DNA from: Hemicordylus capensis
Taxonomy: Eukaryota > Chordata > Lepidosauria > Squamata > Cordylidae
Assembly: GCF_027244095.1 (NCBI RefSeq)
Contig: NC_069657.1
Coordinates: forward strand, 150,408,857-150,472,856
DNA: 64,000 nt
Direction: 5' to 3'
The position numbers and the translations under genes are program-made. Under the pieces are notes generated by a model, which had not been told where the DNA came from, searched no databases, and saw only the letters and a program-made list of their open reading frames with translations. Positions 1-11,275 of this stretch are shown here, piece after piece (positions within the stretch are counted from its first letter, which is position 1; each line of letters opens with the position of its first letter).

Positions 1-605
1 GCATATTTACCTGCCCCAGGTGGAGTTTATGTCTGAGGCTTTCTCAACTTTTAGATACAGTTAAGAATACTTATAGGATACAAAACTAGGTTGTCTTAAT
101 GCATGCTTAAATGTTTACAGAGGCTTTTGCAACACTCTAGGTGTATTGAGTGTAGGCTAGTGTTTCTTATTTCAATTAACTTGCAGGTAAACTATAATAG
201 AACAGTATCCAGAATATGCAAAGCACACACACATACAGAAATATAAGTTTCTAACACAAAGTCTGACTAAACAAACATTCCCCAAAATCAATCATTCTGA
301 AGCCAAAGCTCAGGTTTCCTTTCCTTGAACTCACCAAACTCCAGTTGAGAATCAAGTCCTTGCAGTTCTACCTTCCAAGAGCTGCAGTCATTCTGTTTCA
401 GTAATCTCCATTGGCACATGTCCCCATGCTCCTCCAGCACAGAACTTCCTTTCTTGTTCCCAGAATTCTCAGCAACAGCTCTCTAGGTCCCACCCACCTG
501 GTGTACTGATTGGCTCCCCATTCACCAGCTTGTCAGTCGAGGGTTCACTCCCTGTTAACTCTTTAGAGGGAGGGAAGGCTGATCACTACAGACATTACAG
601 ATAGT
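1..605. other. No recognised feature
   Basis: I see no convincing exon and no repeat I can name in this stretch. It ends where CR1-like coding sequence begins near 606. Confidence 0.5.
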
Positions 606-1040
606 GTGAAAGGGATTATTAAAGAGAATAAGGAAACTGCAGAGAGGCTGAATGATGTATGGATCGGTAACTGGTTGAAGGGCAGGAAACAGAGGGTGCA
701 AATAAATGGACAGTTTTCACAATGGAGGGAAGTAAGAAATGGGGTCCCACAAAGATCTGTACTGGGACCAAAGCTCTTTAACATGTACATAAATGATCTA
801 AAAGTTGGGGTAAATAGCAAGGTGCACAAATTTGCAGATGATACCAAACTCTTTTGGGTAGTAAAAACCACAATGTATTGTGAGGAGCTCCAAAAGTATA
901 TCTCCAAATTGGGGGAGTGGGCAACAAAATGGCAAATGCAGTACAATGTTAGAACGTATAGAATGATGCATATTGGGGGTGGGGTCTGAGATGTCAGTGA
1001 CTGACCAGGAGAGGGATCTTGGGGTTGTGGTGGACAGCTC
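606..1040 (+). mobile_element. CR1 LINE fragment, reverse transcriptase
   Basis: The + strand frame reads the CR1-type palm region: RKQRVQINGQFSQW, then VPQRSVLGPKLFNMYINDL, then the FADDTKL catalytic box and LGEWATKWQMQYN. It is a 5'- and 3'-truncated piece of a non-LTR retrotransposon. The usual VPQGS is VPQRS here. It abuts an oppositely oriented CR1 3' end at about 1041. Confidence 0.85.
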
Positions 1041-1775
1041 ATAAGAACATAAGAACAGCCCTGCTGGATCAGGCCCAAGGCCCATCTAGTCCAGCATTCT
1101 GTTTCACACAGTGGCCCACCAGATGCTGCTGGAAGCCACAAGCAGGAGTTGAGGGCACGCCCTCTCTCCTGCTGTTACTCTCCTGCTACTGGTACTCCGA
1201 GGCATCCTGCCTTGGAGGCTGGAGGTGGCCTATATAGCCCTCTGACTAGTAGCCGATGATAGACCTCGCCTCCATGAAGTTATCCAAACCTTTCTTAAAG
1301 CCATCCAGGTTGTTGGCTGTCACCACATCTTGTGGCAGAGAATTCCACAAGTGGATTATGTGTTGTATGGAAAAGTACTTCCATTTGTTGGTCCTAAATT
1401 TCATGGCAATCAATTTCATGGGATGACCCCTGGTTCTAGTGTTATGTGAGAGGGAGGAGAATTTCTCTCTATTCACTTTCTACACTCTGTGCATGATTTT
1501 ATAGACCTCTATTATGTCTCCCTGTAGTTGTCTTTTTTCTAATCTAAATCGCCCCAGGTGTTGTAGCCTTGCCTCATAAGGAAGGTGCTCTAGGCCCCTG
1601 ATCATCTTGGTTGTCCTCTTCTGCACCTTCTCCAGTTGTACAATGCCCTTTTTAAGATATGGTGACCAGAATTGTATGCAGTACTCCAGGTGTGGCTCCA
1701 CCATAGTTTTGTATAAGGGCATTATAATATTAGCAGTTTTATTTTCAATCCCCTTCCTATTGATCTCTAGTGAAA
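1041..1775 (-). mobile_element. CR1 LINE 3' end
   Basis: On the - strand two frames give CR1 C-terminal sequence, with PHLEYCIQFWSPYLKK, TTKMIRGLEHLPYEARLQHLG and WNSLPQDVVTANNLDGFKKGL. The 3' UTR ends in the CR1-type tail at the 1041 side (CTGATCCAGCAGGGCTGTTC then TTATG repeats). Frames are split, so the copy is dead. It is in inverted orientation to its neighbour at 606. Confidence 0.85.
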
Positions 1776-1974
1776 CCCCTAATCTTTTCAGCGCCTGTCA
1801 CCCTACCCCACCCAGCGTACGTCTTCCCATGCCTCAGAGAAGTTGGAGCAGCTCTTTGCTTTACATTCTCAACAGTGTCTCTTCCTGAATCTTGAATTAG
1901 TGTGAACTGAGTACCAATAATTAAGTGAGGACCAACTGAGTCCAATAATTAAGTGAGGAAGCCATGAGAATACT

Positions 1975-2440
1975 AGATGTGTGAAGAAGTAGTTCCTTTT
2001 GTCGGTTCTAAATTTCCTGACCTTTGGTTTCATGGAATGACCCCTGATTCTAGTGTTGTGAGAGAGGGAGAAAATTTTCTCTTTGTTCACTCTACTCCAT
2101 GCATAATTTTATACAGATTGAGTATCCTTTATCTGAACTGCTTGGGACCAGAAGTGTTACAGATTTTGGACTTGTACACCTCTATATCTCCCCTTAGTTG
2201 CCTCTTTTCCAAAGTAAAGAGCCCCAGATGCTGTAGTCTTGCCTCATAAGGAAACTGCTCCAGGCCCCTGATAATATTGGTTGCCTCCTGATGCATCTTT
2301 TCCAGTTCTACAATGATCTTCTTAGGATATGGTGACCATAACTGTACGCAGTACTCTAAATGTGGCTGCACCATAGATTTGTATAACGGCATTATAATAT
2401 TAGCGTTTTTATTTTTATTATTCCAAGCATGGAATTGACT
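1975..2440 (-). mobile_element. CR1 LINE 3' fragment
   Basis: A second, more diverged CR1 C-terminal piece on the - strand, with PHLEYCVQLWSPYPKK and ATNIIRGLEQFPYEARLQHLGLF. It is interrupted near 2115-2175 by about 60 bp of unrelated sequence. Confidence 0.75.
2115..2175 (+). mobile_element. Possible short DNA-transposon remnant in CR1
   Basis: About 60 bp interrupts the CR1 copy and is bounded by TA on each side. It begins CAGATTGAGTATCCTTTATC. From memory this resembles a dispersed vertebrate DNA-transposon end. I cannot check the family here. Confidence 0.4.
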
Positions 2441-2499
2441 TTTCTCACGGCTGCCACGTACTGAGTCTATACTTTCAACGAGCATTCGATAAAGTTCCT

Positions 2500-3930
2500 C
2501 ATCAAAGACACTTGAGAAAACTTAGCAGTCATGGGATAAGGGGACAAGTACATGTGTGGATTAGTAACTGGTTGAAGGACAGGAAACAGAGGGTAGGGAT
2601 AAATGGAGAGTTTTCACAATGGAGGGGAAGTAAGAAGTGGGGTCCCCCAGGGATCTGTACTGGGACCAGTGCTTTTTAATTTATTCATAAATGATCTAGA
2701 TATAATTTGGGGTAAGTTAGGTGGCCAAATTTGCAGATGACTCACTAGGTGAGTGGGCGACAAAATGGCAAATGTGGTTCACTGTTGGCAAGTGTAGGAT
2801 AATGCACATTGGAACGAAAAACCCCAACTTCAAGTATACGCTGGTGGGATCTGAGCTGTTGGTGACTGACCAGGAGAGGCATCTTGGGGTTGTGGTGGAC
2901 AGCTCATTAAAAGTGTCGACTCAATGTGTGCCAGCTGTGAAAAAGGCCAATTCCATGCTAGGGATCACTAGGAAGGGGATTGAAAATAAAACTGCTAATA
3001 TTATAATGCCCTTATACAAAACTATGGTGCAGCCACACTTGGAGTACCGCAAACAATTCTGGTCACCACATCTAAAAAAAAGGGCATTGGAGAAGGTTGT
3101 ACAATGGTTGTACCTTCCTTTTTGTCCATTTAGGAGAGGAGAGCTGGTCTTGTGGTAGCAAGCATGACTTGTCCCCATAGCTAAGCAGGGTCCACCCTGG
3201 TTGCATTTGAATGGGAGACTAGAAGTGTGAGCACTGTAAGATATTCCCCTCAGGGGATGGAGCTGCTCTGGGAAGAGCAGAAGGTTTCAAGTTCCCTCCC
3301 TGGTTTCTCCAAGATAGGGCTGAGAGAGACTCCTGCCTGCAACCTTGGAGAAGCCGGTGCTAGTCTGTGAAGACAGTACTGAGCTAGATAGACCAATGGT
3401 CTGACTCAGTATATGGCAGTTTCCTATGTTCCTAAGGTGCAGAAGAGGGCAACCAAGATGATCAGAGGCCTAGAGTACCTTTCTTATAAGGCAAGGCTAC
3501 AACACCTGGGGCTTTTTAGTTTAGAAAAAAAGATGACTGTGGGGAGACATGATAGAAGTCTATAAAATCATGCATGGTGTGGGGAAAGTGGATGGAGAGA
3601 AATTCTTCTCCCTCTCACATAACACTAGAACCAGGGGTCATCCCATGAAATTGATTGCCATGAAATTTAGGACTAGCAAACGGAAGTACTTTTTCACACA
3701 ACACATAACTCACTTGTGGAATTCTCTGCCACAAGATGTGTCAGCCAACAACCTGGATGGCTTTAAGAAAGGTTTGGATAACTTCATGGAAGAGAGGTCT
3801 ATCATCGGCTACTAGTCGGAGGGCTATATAGGCCACCTCTAGGGCCACTGCGCGAACTGAGAAACAGGATGCTGGACTAGATGGGCCTTGGGCCTGATCC
3901 AGCAGGGCTGTTCTTATGTTCTTAACTGGG
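2500..3930 (+). mobile_element. CR1 LINE, 5'-truncated, with SINE inside
   Basis: The + strand carries CR1 reverse transcriptase through the true 3' tail. The parts are [10 protein letters not shown]-like DNA near 2640, LGVVVDSSLKVSTQC, PHLEYRKQFWSPHLKK, then after the SINE NTRTRGHPMKLIAMKFRTSKR and WNSLPQDVSANNLDGFKKGL. The 3' UTR ends in a GGGCTGTTCTTATGTTCTTA-type tail at about 3925. Several stops and frame changes make it non-functional. Confidence 0.85.
3133..3434 (+). mobile_element. SINE with 5S rRNA-like head
   Basis: About 300 bp inserted in the CR1 copy. Its head carries 5S rRNA-like internal promoter words, GCTAAGCAGGGT at 3180 and GAATGGGAGAC at 3209, which correspond to the 5S box A and box C. 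The body ends in CAGTTTCCTATGTTCCT. At least four further copies of the family are present (10215-, 26731+, 36692-, 55633+), plus a truncated one at 29039. Confidence 0.7.
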
Positions 3931-4129
3931 GGCAGGTGGGAGGGGCAAACTCCTTGTCTGGGCTGCGCTCCCCCGCCTCCACTCTTGGCGCGCGCACACA
4001 CACCGCCCCGCCAAATAGCCTTTTTGGATAGATTGCCAATAATCCACATGCTGGTCTCCATGACGAACTATGTCCTTGAGACACCCAATTCCGGGCCTTC
4101 ACAGGCAGTGCTCTAGGCTAGGGAAAGCC

Positions 4130-4656
4130 TTTGTTAAATCTCTCAAAAATCGTGCGAGTTGAATACGCGCTAGAAAGAGAGAACGTGAACGCAGAGAAAT
4201 ATTGGCGGCTCATACAATTGTTGCGGCGTGGTCAAACGCCTGGAATGCTGGGTCTTTTCGGCGGCCCCTCTAGTCGTAAAAACAGCGTCTGGCTGGCGTT
4301 GCTACCTTGAAGCCTCAAACAGATGCTGCGTCCGTACTGTTCTTAGGTCTGAAGCCGACTTTCGCTTGTGGTGAAAGGGGAAGTTGCTACTGTTTTGGCT
4401 CACCTCTTGCGCCCCCCCCCCCCGCTCCACCCCGGTCCCTGCGCTCGCTCGTTCGGGGATGGAAAGGAAACCATCGCTGCTGCTCCAGTCCGCCCACACA
4501 CACAACACACACTTCCCTCCCCCTCGGCTGTTCTGGAAGGGCTGGCCGGCCGGCCTTTCTCGGGGTTTGGGTCGCAAAGTAGTTGCTGATTTCAAACGAA
4601 AGACAAACTTTGTCAACGGGAGGAAAGAAGGCCCCGTCTCGAGCCACAGCAGCCAG
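4130..4656 (+). promoter_or_regulatory. CpG-rich promoter and likely 5' UTR exon of the TMBIM1-like gene
   Basis: The stretch is far richer in CpG than its surroundings, with many CG steps from 4147 (GTGCGAGTTGAATACGCGC) onward. It contains an ATTGGC inverted CCAAT box near 4201. It ends in a consensus splice donor, CAG|GTAAGG, after 4656. The next + strand gene has its start codon at 15755 in an exon whose acceptor (CAAG) lies just upstream, so a non-coding first exon here is a reasonable inference. Overlapping long frames are GC-driven and have no family resemblance. A transcript end is not visible. Confidence 0.5.
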
Positions 4657-5181
4657 GTAAGGATGCCGAGGACCGAGGCCAGAAACTGCACATGCCGCCT
4701 GTCCCCCGAGGTCACAGGAACAACCGCCGGGGTGGGTATCTGGCTAGGATAAGTCTCCAAAGTTCAGGTCTGGATCTTTAACCCGGACTTGATTATCCTG
4801 CTAGGATTCCGGGGCTGGGGATTACACAGTTTCGATTCGAGGGCAGTAACTTTCGGAGCGCTTCTCTGGGGAAAGGAAGGGCCATTATTGCCATGTGCTC
4901 GCGGTGATTCCTCCAGTCAGATTTGTGCAGCCAAGCGAGTGCTGATGTTCCTTTAAAACCTTGCAAGTTAGCTGTGCTGCTAAGTTCCCGCCAGATCCCA
5001 TTCCTTCCTCCTAATGATATAGCCCCGAGATGACGCGGCCTCCTTTGTGGATGGCATCTTGGACTGAAGTTCCTGCGCGCTCAGCTAGCTGTGGTGAAGC
5101 TTTCTGCGCAAATCACTAGATTTCTCCCCATCTACATAGCAAACTTGTAGGGAGGCTAAAAAAAACACCCCTCGGTTCTGA

Positions 5182-5352
5182 CTAGTGTGTTCCCTAATCC
5201 CACCCCCCCATCTGTGTGCAGAATGAATTTTGTTTAGTATCTATCAAGACAGTATGTGTGTACATGTATTCAGAATGGGGCCTTCCTGATTCAACCTGAG
5301 TGGGATCTAAAATTAACTGAGCAGACATCAAAAACTGTGGGAGTGCAGGCAG
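5182..5352 (-). mobile_element. hAT-type MITE, degraded copy
   Basis: On the - strand this matches the 200-bp MITE at 51875-52074 over most of its length. Shared words on the + strand are CATCTGTGTGCAGAATGA, CCTTCCTGATTCAACCTGAG and TCTAAAATTAACTGAGC. The ends are worn, and no target-site duplication is visible. Confidence 0.7.
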
Positions 5353-5569
5353 GATTAAAATGTAGTGAAGAAGTGACTATTAAATGTTTAGACTTGAATT
5401 GACTTATACCTTGATCTATGGATTTGTTTCATCTTGCTGGCCACTGGGTTTTTGAAATAGTTTATGCACTGATTTCAAGAAGCAGCACCCACAGGAGACT
5501 TTCCAAACTACCCGCTTTAGTTCAGGAGGAAGTGGTCTAACATCAGATAACTTAGGAGTAGTCAAAGTG

Positions 5570-5940
5570 GTAATAATAATAATAACCACAAACAACTTTG
5601 TTAGCTGCCCATAACAAATTGTTCTCTGGGCGGCTTACAACACAACATTAAAACATGAGATAAAAACACACATTAAATCATAACAGACCAAAAAGAAAAG
5701 GGTGTGTTTGTGTGTGTGGGAGAAAATACAAAATACAACGCAAAAACAATTTTAAAAAACATTTCAAAAAATCCAATTACAATCAAATCACAGTTTTTTA
5801 AAATTTAAATGCAAAAGGCCTGAGTGAACAAAAAGGTCTTTACCTGGCATCTAAAAGAACAAAGTGATGAAGCCAGGCAAACCTCACTGGGAAGGCTATT
5901 CTATAAATGGGGGTGCAACCACTGAAAAGACCCCCAAAAT
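5570..5940 (-). mobile_element. L2 LINE 3' end
   Basis: Minus-strand L2-type tail: a (TAA)n run at 5570, then GGGCGGCTTACAAC and an AT-rich spacer. It continues to coding remnants near 5890 (AGCCAGGCAAACCTCACTGG). Confidence 0.65.
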
Positions 5941-6484
5941 AAATAGAAACAAACATTTTCAGACATAATTCAGAGCACAAGGATCTTGGCCATGTCTGGT
6001 GGCTCCCCACCCTCTAGGCTTTACAATTATGCCTACACCCCAACTGATGACCCCTAGTCTGATGTCAGGCACACAGGGGCGGGAACAGTGCTGAGGTGGG
6101 GTCCTAGCAGAGCTTCCTTTCCCCAGCTAGCAACTAGGAGAAAATTTCCTTGCCTATCCTAGGAGGGTTTGTTACAAAAATCACTGTCAGATGCTCTTTA
6201 AAACAAAACAAGAAAAATATTTACTTAAAGATGTTATCTGAGGTTTGTTTGTTTCACTACTGATTAGTAGGGCTGAAATTTTGCTTGGTTACAAAGCTGA
6301 TGATTTGAATTTCTCACAGCATTTAGTTATTTTACACACAAACAATATATTGTGTGTAAATGTAGACCCAATTTAGGTGGGCTATGGGGTGGAAGCTGCC
6401 TTGGTCTGCCTGATGGATAATCTCCAATTAGGTATTAACAGAGAGTGTGCTGATTCTTTTGGGTCTCTTGGTGGCTTTCGATAC

Positions 6485-6942
6485 CATCAACCATGATATC
6501 CTTCTGGGTCACTTGAGGGAGGTCGGATTAGGTGACACTGTTCTACAATGGTTCCGTTCCTAACTCTCAGGTAGATTTCAGATGGTGTCACTTGGAGACT
6601 GTTGCTCTGCAAAGTGAGAGTTACTGTATGGAGTTCCACAAGGCTCCATACTTTCTAAAATGCTCTTTAATATCTACATGAAACCGATGGGAGGGATCAT
6701 CGGGAGATTTGGCGCAGGGTGTTATCATTATGCTGATGACACCCAAATCTATTTCTCCCTATCACCTTCATCAGGAAATGGCATAACTTCCCTAAATTCC
6801 TGCCTGGAGGCGGTAGTTGCTGGTGTCTATCTTATGTTTCTTTTTAGACTGTGAGCCCTTTGGGGACAGGGATCCATCTTGTTTATTATTTCTCTGTGTA
6901 AACCACCCTGAGCCATTTTTGGAAGGGCGGTATAGACATTGA

Positions 6943-6975
<33 letters not shown>
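6485..6975 (+). mobile_element. L2 LINE fragment with reverse transcriptase
   Basis: The + strand reads FDTINHDILLGHLREVGLG, then VPQGSI, a Lys-Met in the usual LSP position, LFNIYMKP and YHYADDTQIYFSL, the L2 polymerase signature. It then jumps to a 3' tail (CTGTGAGCCCTTTGGGGACA, CCATTTTTGGAAGGGCGGTA) and an (AAT)n run at 6943-6974. A stop lies inside the RT region. Confidence 0.8.
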
Positions 6976-6978
<3 letters not shown>

Positions 6979-6981
6979 TAA

Positions 6982-7328
6982 TCTATATATTTAATTCACC
7001 TGGGTGCGCCTTGGAATGTGCGTCCTAGCGCCCAGTTGATTGGGTGGGTGGCAGAGGCGCCTGATTGGCTGAGGCGCACCCAGGAGGATTGGTCTCCGTA
7101 GCAGCGGCAGGCCCGGCCGTGGAGGCCAGAGGCGGTGGCGGGCCCGGCCGCGGAGGCAAGGCCCAGGAGGGGGGAAGAAGGCGGGCAGAAGTGGCGGTGG
7201 GGAGGAGAGGTGGCTGGGCCTGGCTCAGGCTGTCCGTAGTCAGGAAGCGGAGACTGGGGCAGAAGCAGGGGGGAGAGGTAACCATCGGTCCCAAAGAGCA
7301 CACAGATGCTCTGTGCGGGGTCGGCTAG
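6982..7328 (+). mobile_element. Helitron-like non-autonomous element
   Basis: A 347-bp GC-rich block splits the AAT-rich L2 tail. It starts TC (TCTATATATTTAATTC) and ends CTAG. It sits between an A at 6981 and a T at 7329. A hairpin CACAGA-TGC-TCTGTG lies about ten bases before CTAG. These are the rolling-circle hallmarks: 5' TC, 3' CTRR, AT target and a subterminal hairpin. It also has a 13-bp inverted pair, CCTGGGTGCGCCT / AGGCGCACCCAGG, at about 6999-7011 and 7071-7083. No coding content. Confidence 0.6.
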
Positions 7329-7630
7329 TAATAATAATTACCTATAAAGCCCTGAATGGCTTAGGTCCAGGGTCTTTTTTTTTTTGTCATGAACCTTGTC
7401 GCCTATTAAGATCATCTCGGGAGGTCCGGTTTCTCAGGCTTTTAATTAAAATTGATTTGGAGCTGTTCATTTTTATCCTGTGAAATTATTTTAATCATTT
7501 CGCTCTGTGATTGTTTTTGATTGTTTTTATTCTGTGAAATAAAAGTATTTTAATTGTTTTTTATATTTATATTGTCATTTGGATTGTGTACACCGCCTAG
7601 AGAAGTATATATCAGGTAGTATATAAATAT

Positions 7631-7676
<46 letters not shown>
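7329..7676 (+). mobile_element. L2 LINE 3' end with GATA run
   Basis: It begins in L2 C-terminal coding sequence (ACCTATAAAGCCCTGAATGG) and continues to the tail GTACACCGCCTAGAGAAGTA. It ends in the GATA microsatellite. Confidence 0.7.
7631..7676 (+). repeat. (GATA)n microsatellite
   Basis: About eleven GATA units follow an L2 tail. Confidence 0.95.
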
Positions 7677-8511
7677 GCTTTTCACCTTTGAACCCAGTTC
7701 CTTCCCTGAACTGTACTTCACAACCCAGTCTTTATTACAGTCTGTCCTAATAACCCAGTCTTTTGTTTTTAGACTGTCTTATCCTTTGAGTCTCAGAACA
7801 ACTCCTCTTTAAGACTTTTCCTACCCAGACCACAATCCCCATTCTAACTGAACTTCACTTCCAGCTTCTGTCACTCTCTGCCTCTTATGATCGACAGCTC
7901 CAAAGAGTTCTAAGCCAGTTTGCATAAACGTAGTCCTGCACCATTTCATCACACATCCTCCCTGTCTAAAAAATGTATTTAAAATCAAACAGTTGTCCCA
8001 TCGGCTTCAAATTTAATACACAGAGTCCCACTATCCTGTACTACAACTGTGCCTGGATTCAGAGCTGCATGGCCAGCCCTTCCTGACATAAATTTAATTT
8101 TTTTCTCCATTGACCTCAATGTAAAAAAAACCCTTGTAGCTGACTATAGAGACATGAGGCCTTGCACAAGACCCATGGCAAAGTAATTTGTTTAAAAAAC
8201 GAGTCAGGCTGTTCAGGAAAGAAGTACTTTAAAAATTAAGGAAATGAAGGAGTGAATGAATGGAAGTTGACTCCAGGGCACAGGGAACAAGTCTGCCCAG
8301 CGTACTATCATGTCAGCAGACACTTGGCAAAGCCACAGCTCCATCTCATTTTGATCCGCTTTATCCATGGGGTCTCTCCAGACATCAGAATCCTACTCCC
8401 AGAATGACGGAGTATCCCAGGAAAACGTTTTAGAAAGTGCAATTATTTTTAGATGCCAGTACTCTAGAGTCAAGCTCCATTCATAAAGATAAAACCCGAA
8501 TAATTCCAGTT
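7677..8511. other. No recognised feature
   Basis: Non-coding upstream or intronic DNA. I see no repeat I can name and no exon. Confidence 0.4.
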
Positions 8512-8985
8512 TTTAAAATTTATTTTTTATTTATTGTTAAATTTATACCCTGCCTTTCATTAAGAAAATCCCAAGGCGGCACACAATAAAATTTAAAAAC
8601 ATATTAAAAAATTGAGCTAAAAATATAAAAACAAATCTGATTTTTTTAAAAAATTAAATTAAAACACAAGCATAAAAACAGTACAAAATACAAGAAGCAG
8701 CAGTGGAGAAAATCATATAAAAGCCTGGATAAAAAGCCACGATTTGACATGCTTTCTAAAAACTGTGATGGAGACTGAGGAGCGGATACCCACCGAGAGA
8801 GCATTCCAGAGTCTGGGGGCAGCAACAGAGAAGGCCGTGTCCCGAGTGCACGACAACCTAGCCCTCCCTCATTGTCAGCACCCGGAGCAGAGCCCCATCA
8901 GATGACCTCGTCAAGCGGGCAGCAACCCTTGGGAGCAGGCGGTCCCTCAGATATCCCGGACCCAAACCAGTTGCTATATGGACAG
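8512..8985 (-). mobile_element. L2 LINE 3' end
   Basis: On the + strand the tail reads TTATTTATTGTTAAATTTAT and CCAAGGCGGCACACAATAAA. It is followed by coding remnants shared almost word for word with the longer copy at 21232-22030 (GCATTCCAGAGTCTGGGGGC, GGAGCAGGCGGTCCCTCAGA). Confidence 0.8.
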
Positions 8986-10214
8986 TACCTTGCTGTCTCA
9001 GTACTGAATTTGGGCTAAATCCTGCTTTCATATGAACACACTCTAGGTCTTAGTGTGCAAAAGTGCTGTAGAAGCCCCATGCAGAAAAGCTCCAGGAAAC
9101 TCAGAATACTGCCATACTGGTTGGGCTTGGTACTTTGCCTTGATACCAGATTTTCCTTTTGTAGCTAGCATTATGGACTCAGGCTTTAGATCAGGCATCC
9201 ATACATTCTAAACTGGAGAGTTTTCTGAGGCACAAACGTGTCCATGACTTGAGATTTCCCAGTTTTGGTGCTGTATTTTTCCTTTCCAGAGGAAAGCAGA
9301 TACAATTGGGAGGAGGAGAGGATGATTTGCTTTCACTTTTCCGTGGAATAGACTATAATGCTTTCCATGGAGCAAAGTAACTACTACCCATGGATGAATA
9401 GTGGTCAAGACAACATTGCTAGACATTTCCATGCATGCATTCATGTTTCCCAAGGGAAACATGAATGAAGGTATATAAAAAAGTGGGAAGAAAAGATGAG
9501 AGCAAAATGCTAGCTACTCAATCTACAAGATTGAGCTATCCATCGTTTTTAGACTTGATTACTCAGAGAATGATCCTGGAATCAGGACTTGCTGAGTAGG
9601 ATGCATTGTGGACCACTAGTTTTAAATCTGCAATCCCATAGTGGCGTGCCTTTCAAGGAACCCCTCCCTGTATTCTGTCACAGAACCCCACCCCTTGCAG
9701 AGGATTCTGGGGCACACAGATAGTTCATGTGGAGCACACTGCGCCAGCTTGTTGAGCCTCACCATCTGTGTGAACTGAGAGTGTGGCATACCCAGCACTC
9801 AGTTTCTTTCCCCAAGGTGTGCCTGATGTTATGGACGTTCTTATTAAGGAAGCCCACAGTTCCCTGAAACACAGTTTGAAAACTACTGGGGTAGACCAAA
9901 ACCCTAGACAAGCATGGAGGGTATAAACTATGTTGGTTGGGCACACCCCTCGTTGCTGACAGGCTTGCTGGCCATGCTGTTCAACCTCCACACATTGTGT
10001 CCTTGCCTGTAGAGGCAGCACAGAGTCCTGGAAGGCTTCCTTTATGCAGTCTAGAACCATAGGGGGTTCGAGGGTTCTACACGGAGAGGAGGACCCCTCC
10101 TTACCTTCTCCTTTGCAGGCCAGCCCTGAATGCACAAAGGCCTGGGAGGTGTGGGCAGTAGGAATGTTGGCAGAGGGGGCATGACTAGCAGGTGCCCACT
10201 ACATGTTTACTGTC
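8986..10214. other. No recognised feature
   Basis: No exon with family resemblance and no nameable repeat. The 136-codon - strand frame at 9725-10135 resembles nothing I know and lacks repeat or splice support. Confidence 0.4.
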
Positions 10215-10518
10215 ATAGGAACATAGGAAACTGCCATCTACTGAGTCAGACCATTGGTCTATCTAGCTCAGTATTGTCTTCACAGACTGGCAGCGGCTTC
10301 TCCAAGGCTGCAGGCAGGAATCTCTCTCAGCCCTATCTTGGAGAAGCCAGGGAGGGAACCTGAAACCTTCTGCTCTTCCCAGAGCAGCTCCATCCCCTGA
10401 GGGGAATATCTTGCAGTGCTCACACATCAAGTCTCCCATTCAGATGTAACCAGGGCAGACCCTGCTTATCTATGGGGACAAGTCATGCTCGCTACCACAA
10501 GACCAGCTCTCCTCTCCT
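10215..10518 (-). mobile_element. SINE with 5S rRNA-like head
   Basis: Full-length minus copy of the family described at 3133. The + strand starts AGGAACATAGGAAACTGCC and ends ACAAGACCAGCTCTCCTCTC. Confidence 0.7.
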
Positions 10519-10734
10519 GTCCTTAATACCTGAACAGAGCTCAGAATATGTGACAATCACACACTCTGTTTTTAACTGTGCATGCACACACTGGGAAGCC
10601 TGCTTAGCGACAGCAAAACAAACAAACAAAAAACGGTATCTGTGACCTCTATGTGTGCTAGCCAACCTACACATAGGCTGGCTAGCACACATCTGATACA
10701 TGAAAATGTCTTCTGGCAGGATTATTATTTTTAA

Positions 10735-11112
10735 ATACTGTGGCCCAGCTGCTTATGGGCAGCAGAAAATATGATCATGTTTCACTTTTGTTGAGGTTGC
10801 TGCATTGGCTGCCAGTTCGCTTCAAGGTGCTGGTTATCACCTATAAAACCCTTCAGGGTTTGGTGCCTGTGTACTTTCAGGACCGCCTCTCCTGTCCAAG
10901 TTCGACCCGCCCTGTGATGTCATCCCAGGAGGGCCTTCTCAGAGTTCCGGGCCCAGGGGAAGTACGTGGGGTCTGGGCTCGTGGGAAGGCCTTCTCTGTT
11001 GCAGCTCCCTCCTTATGGAACACGCTGCCTCCTGAGATTCGTAGTGCTCCCTCCCTTCTGTCCTTTGAGAAGCTTCTGAACATTTATCTGTTTTGCCAGG
11101 CTTTTGTTAGTT

Positions 11113-11163
<51 letters not shown>

Positions 11164-11275
11164 AGTGGTGGGGTGGATTTGCCTTCGCTGCTTCTGTTTT
11201 AATTTATGTGAACTGCCTTGAGTCTAAGTAAGCCAGGCGGTCAATAAATTTGCTAAATAAATACATAAATAAATG
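10735..11275 (+). mobile_element. L2 LINE C-terminal region and 3' end
   Basis: An open frame from 10740 reads LLRLLHWLPVRFKVLVITYK, LQGLVPVYFQDRL and LWNTLPPEIRSAPSLLSFEK, the L2 C terminus. A stop, a (GT)n tract and the tail GGCGGTCAATAAATTTGC follow. The (GT)n run sits in the 3' UTR. Confidence 0.85.
11117..11162 (+). repeat. (GT)n microsatellite
   Basis: About 23 GT units inside an L2 3' UTR. Confidence 0.95.

Noticed and set aside
1913-1965. Short tandem duplication AATAATTAAGTGAGGA
   Set aside because: Only two units with no wider context, so it is likely chance or slippage.
3180-3219. 5S rRNA gene
   Set aside because: Only the internal promoter-like words match. The rest of 5S rRNA is absent, and the unit recurs as a dispersed SINE.
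4302-4760. 152-codon minus-strand frame and overlapping plus-strand frames
   Set aside because: Several long frames on both strands at the same spot are expected from CpG-rich DNA. None resembles a known family, and a splice donor interrupts the region.
7025-7328. CpG-rich block as a second promoter
   Set aside because: Its boundaries coincide with the Helitron-like ends inside an L2 tail, so the GC content comes from the element.
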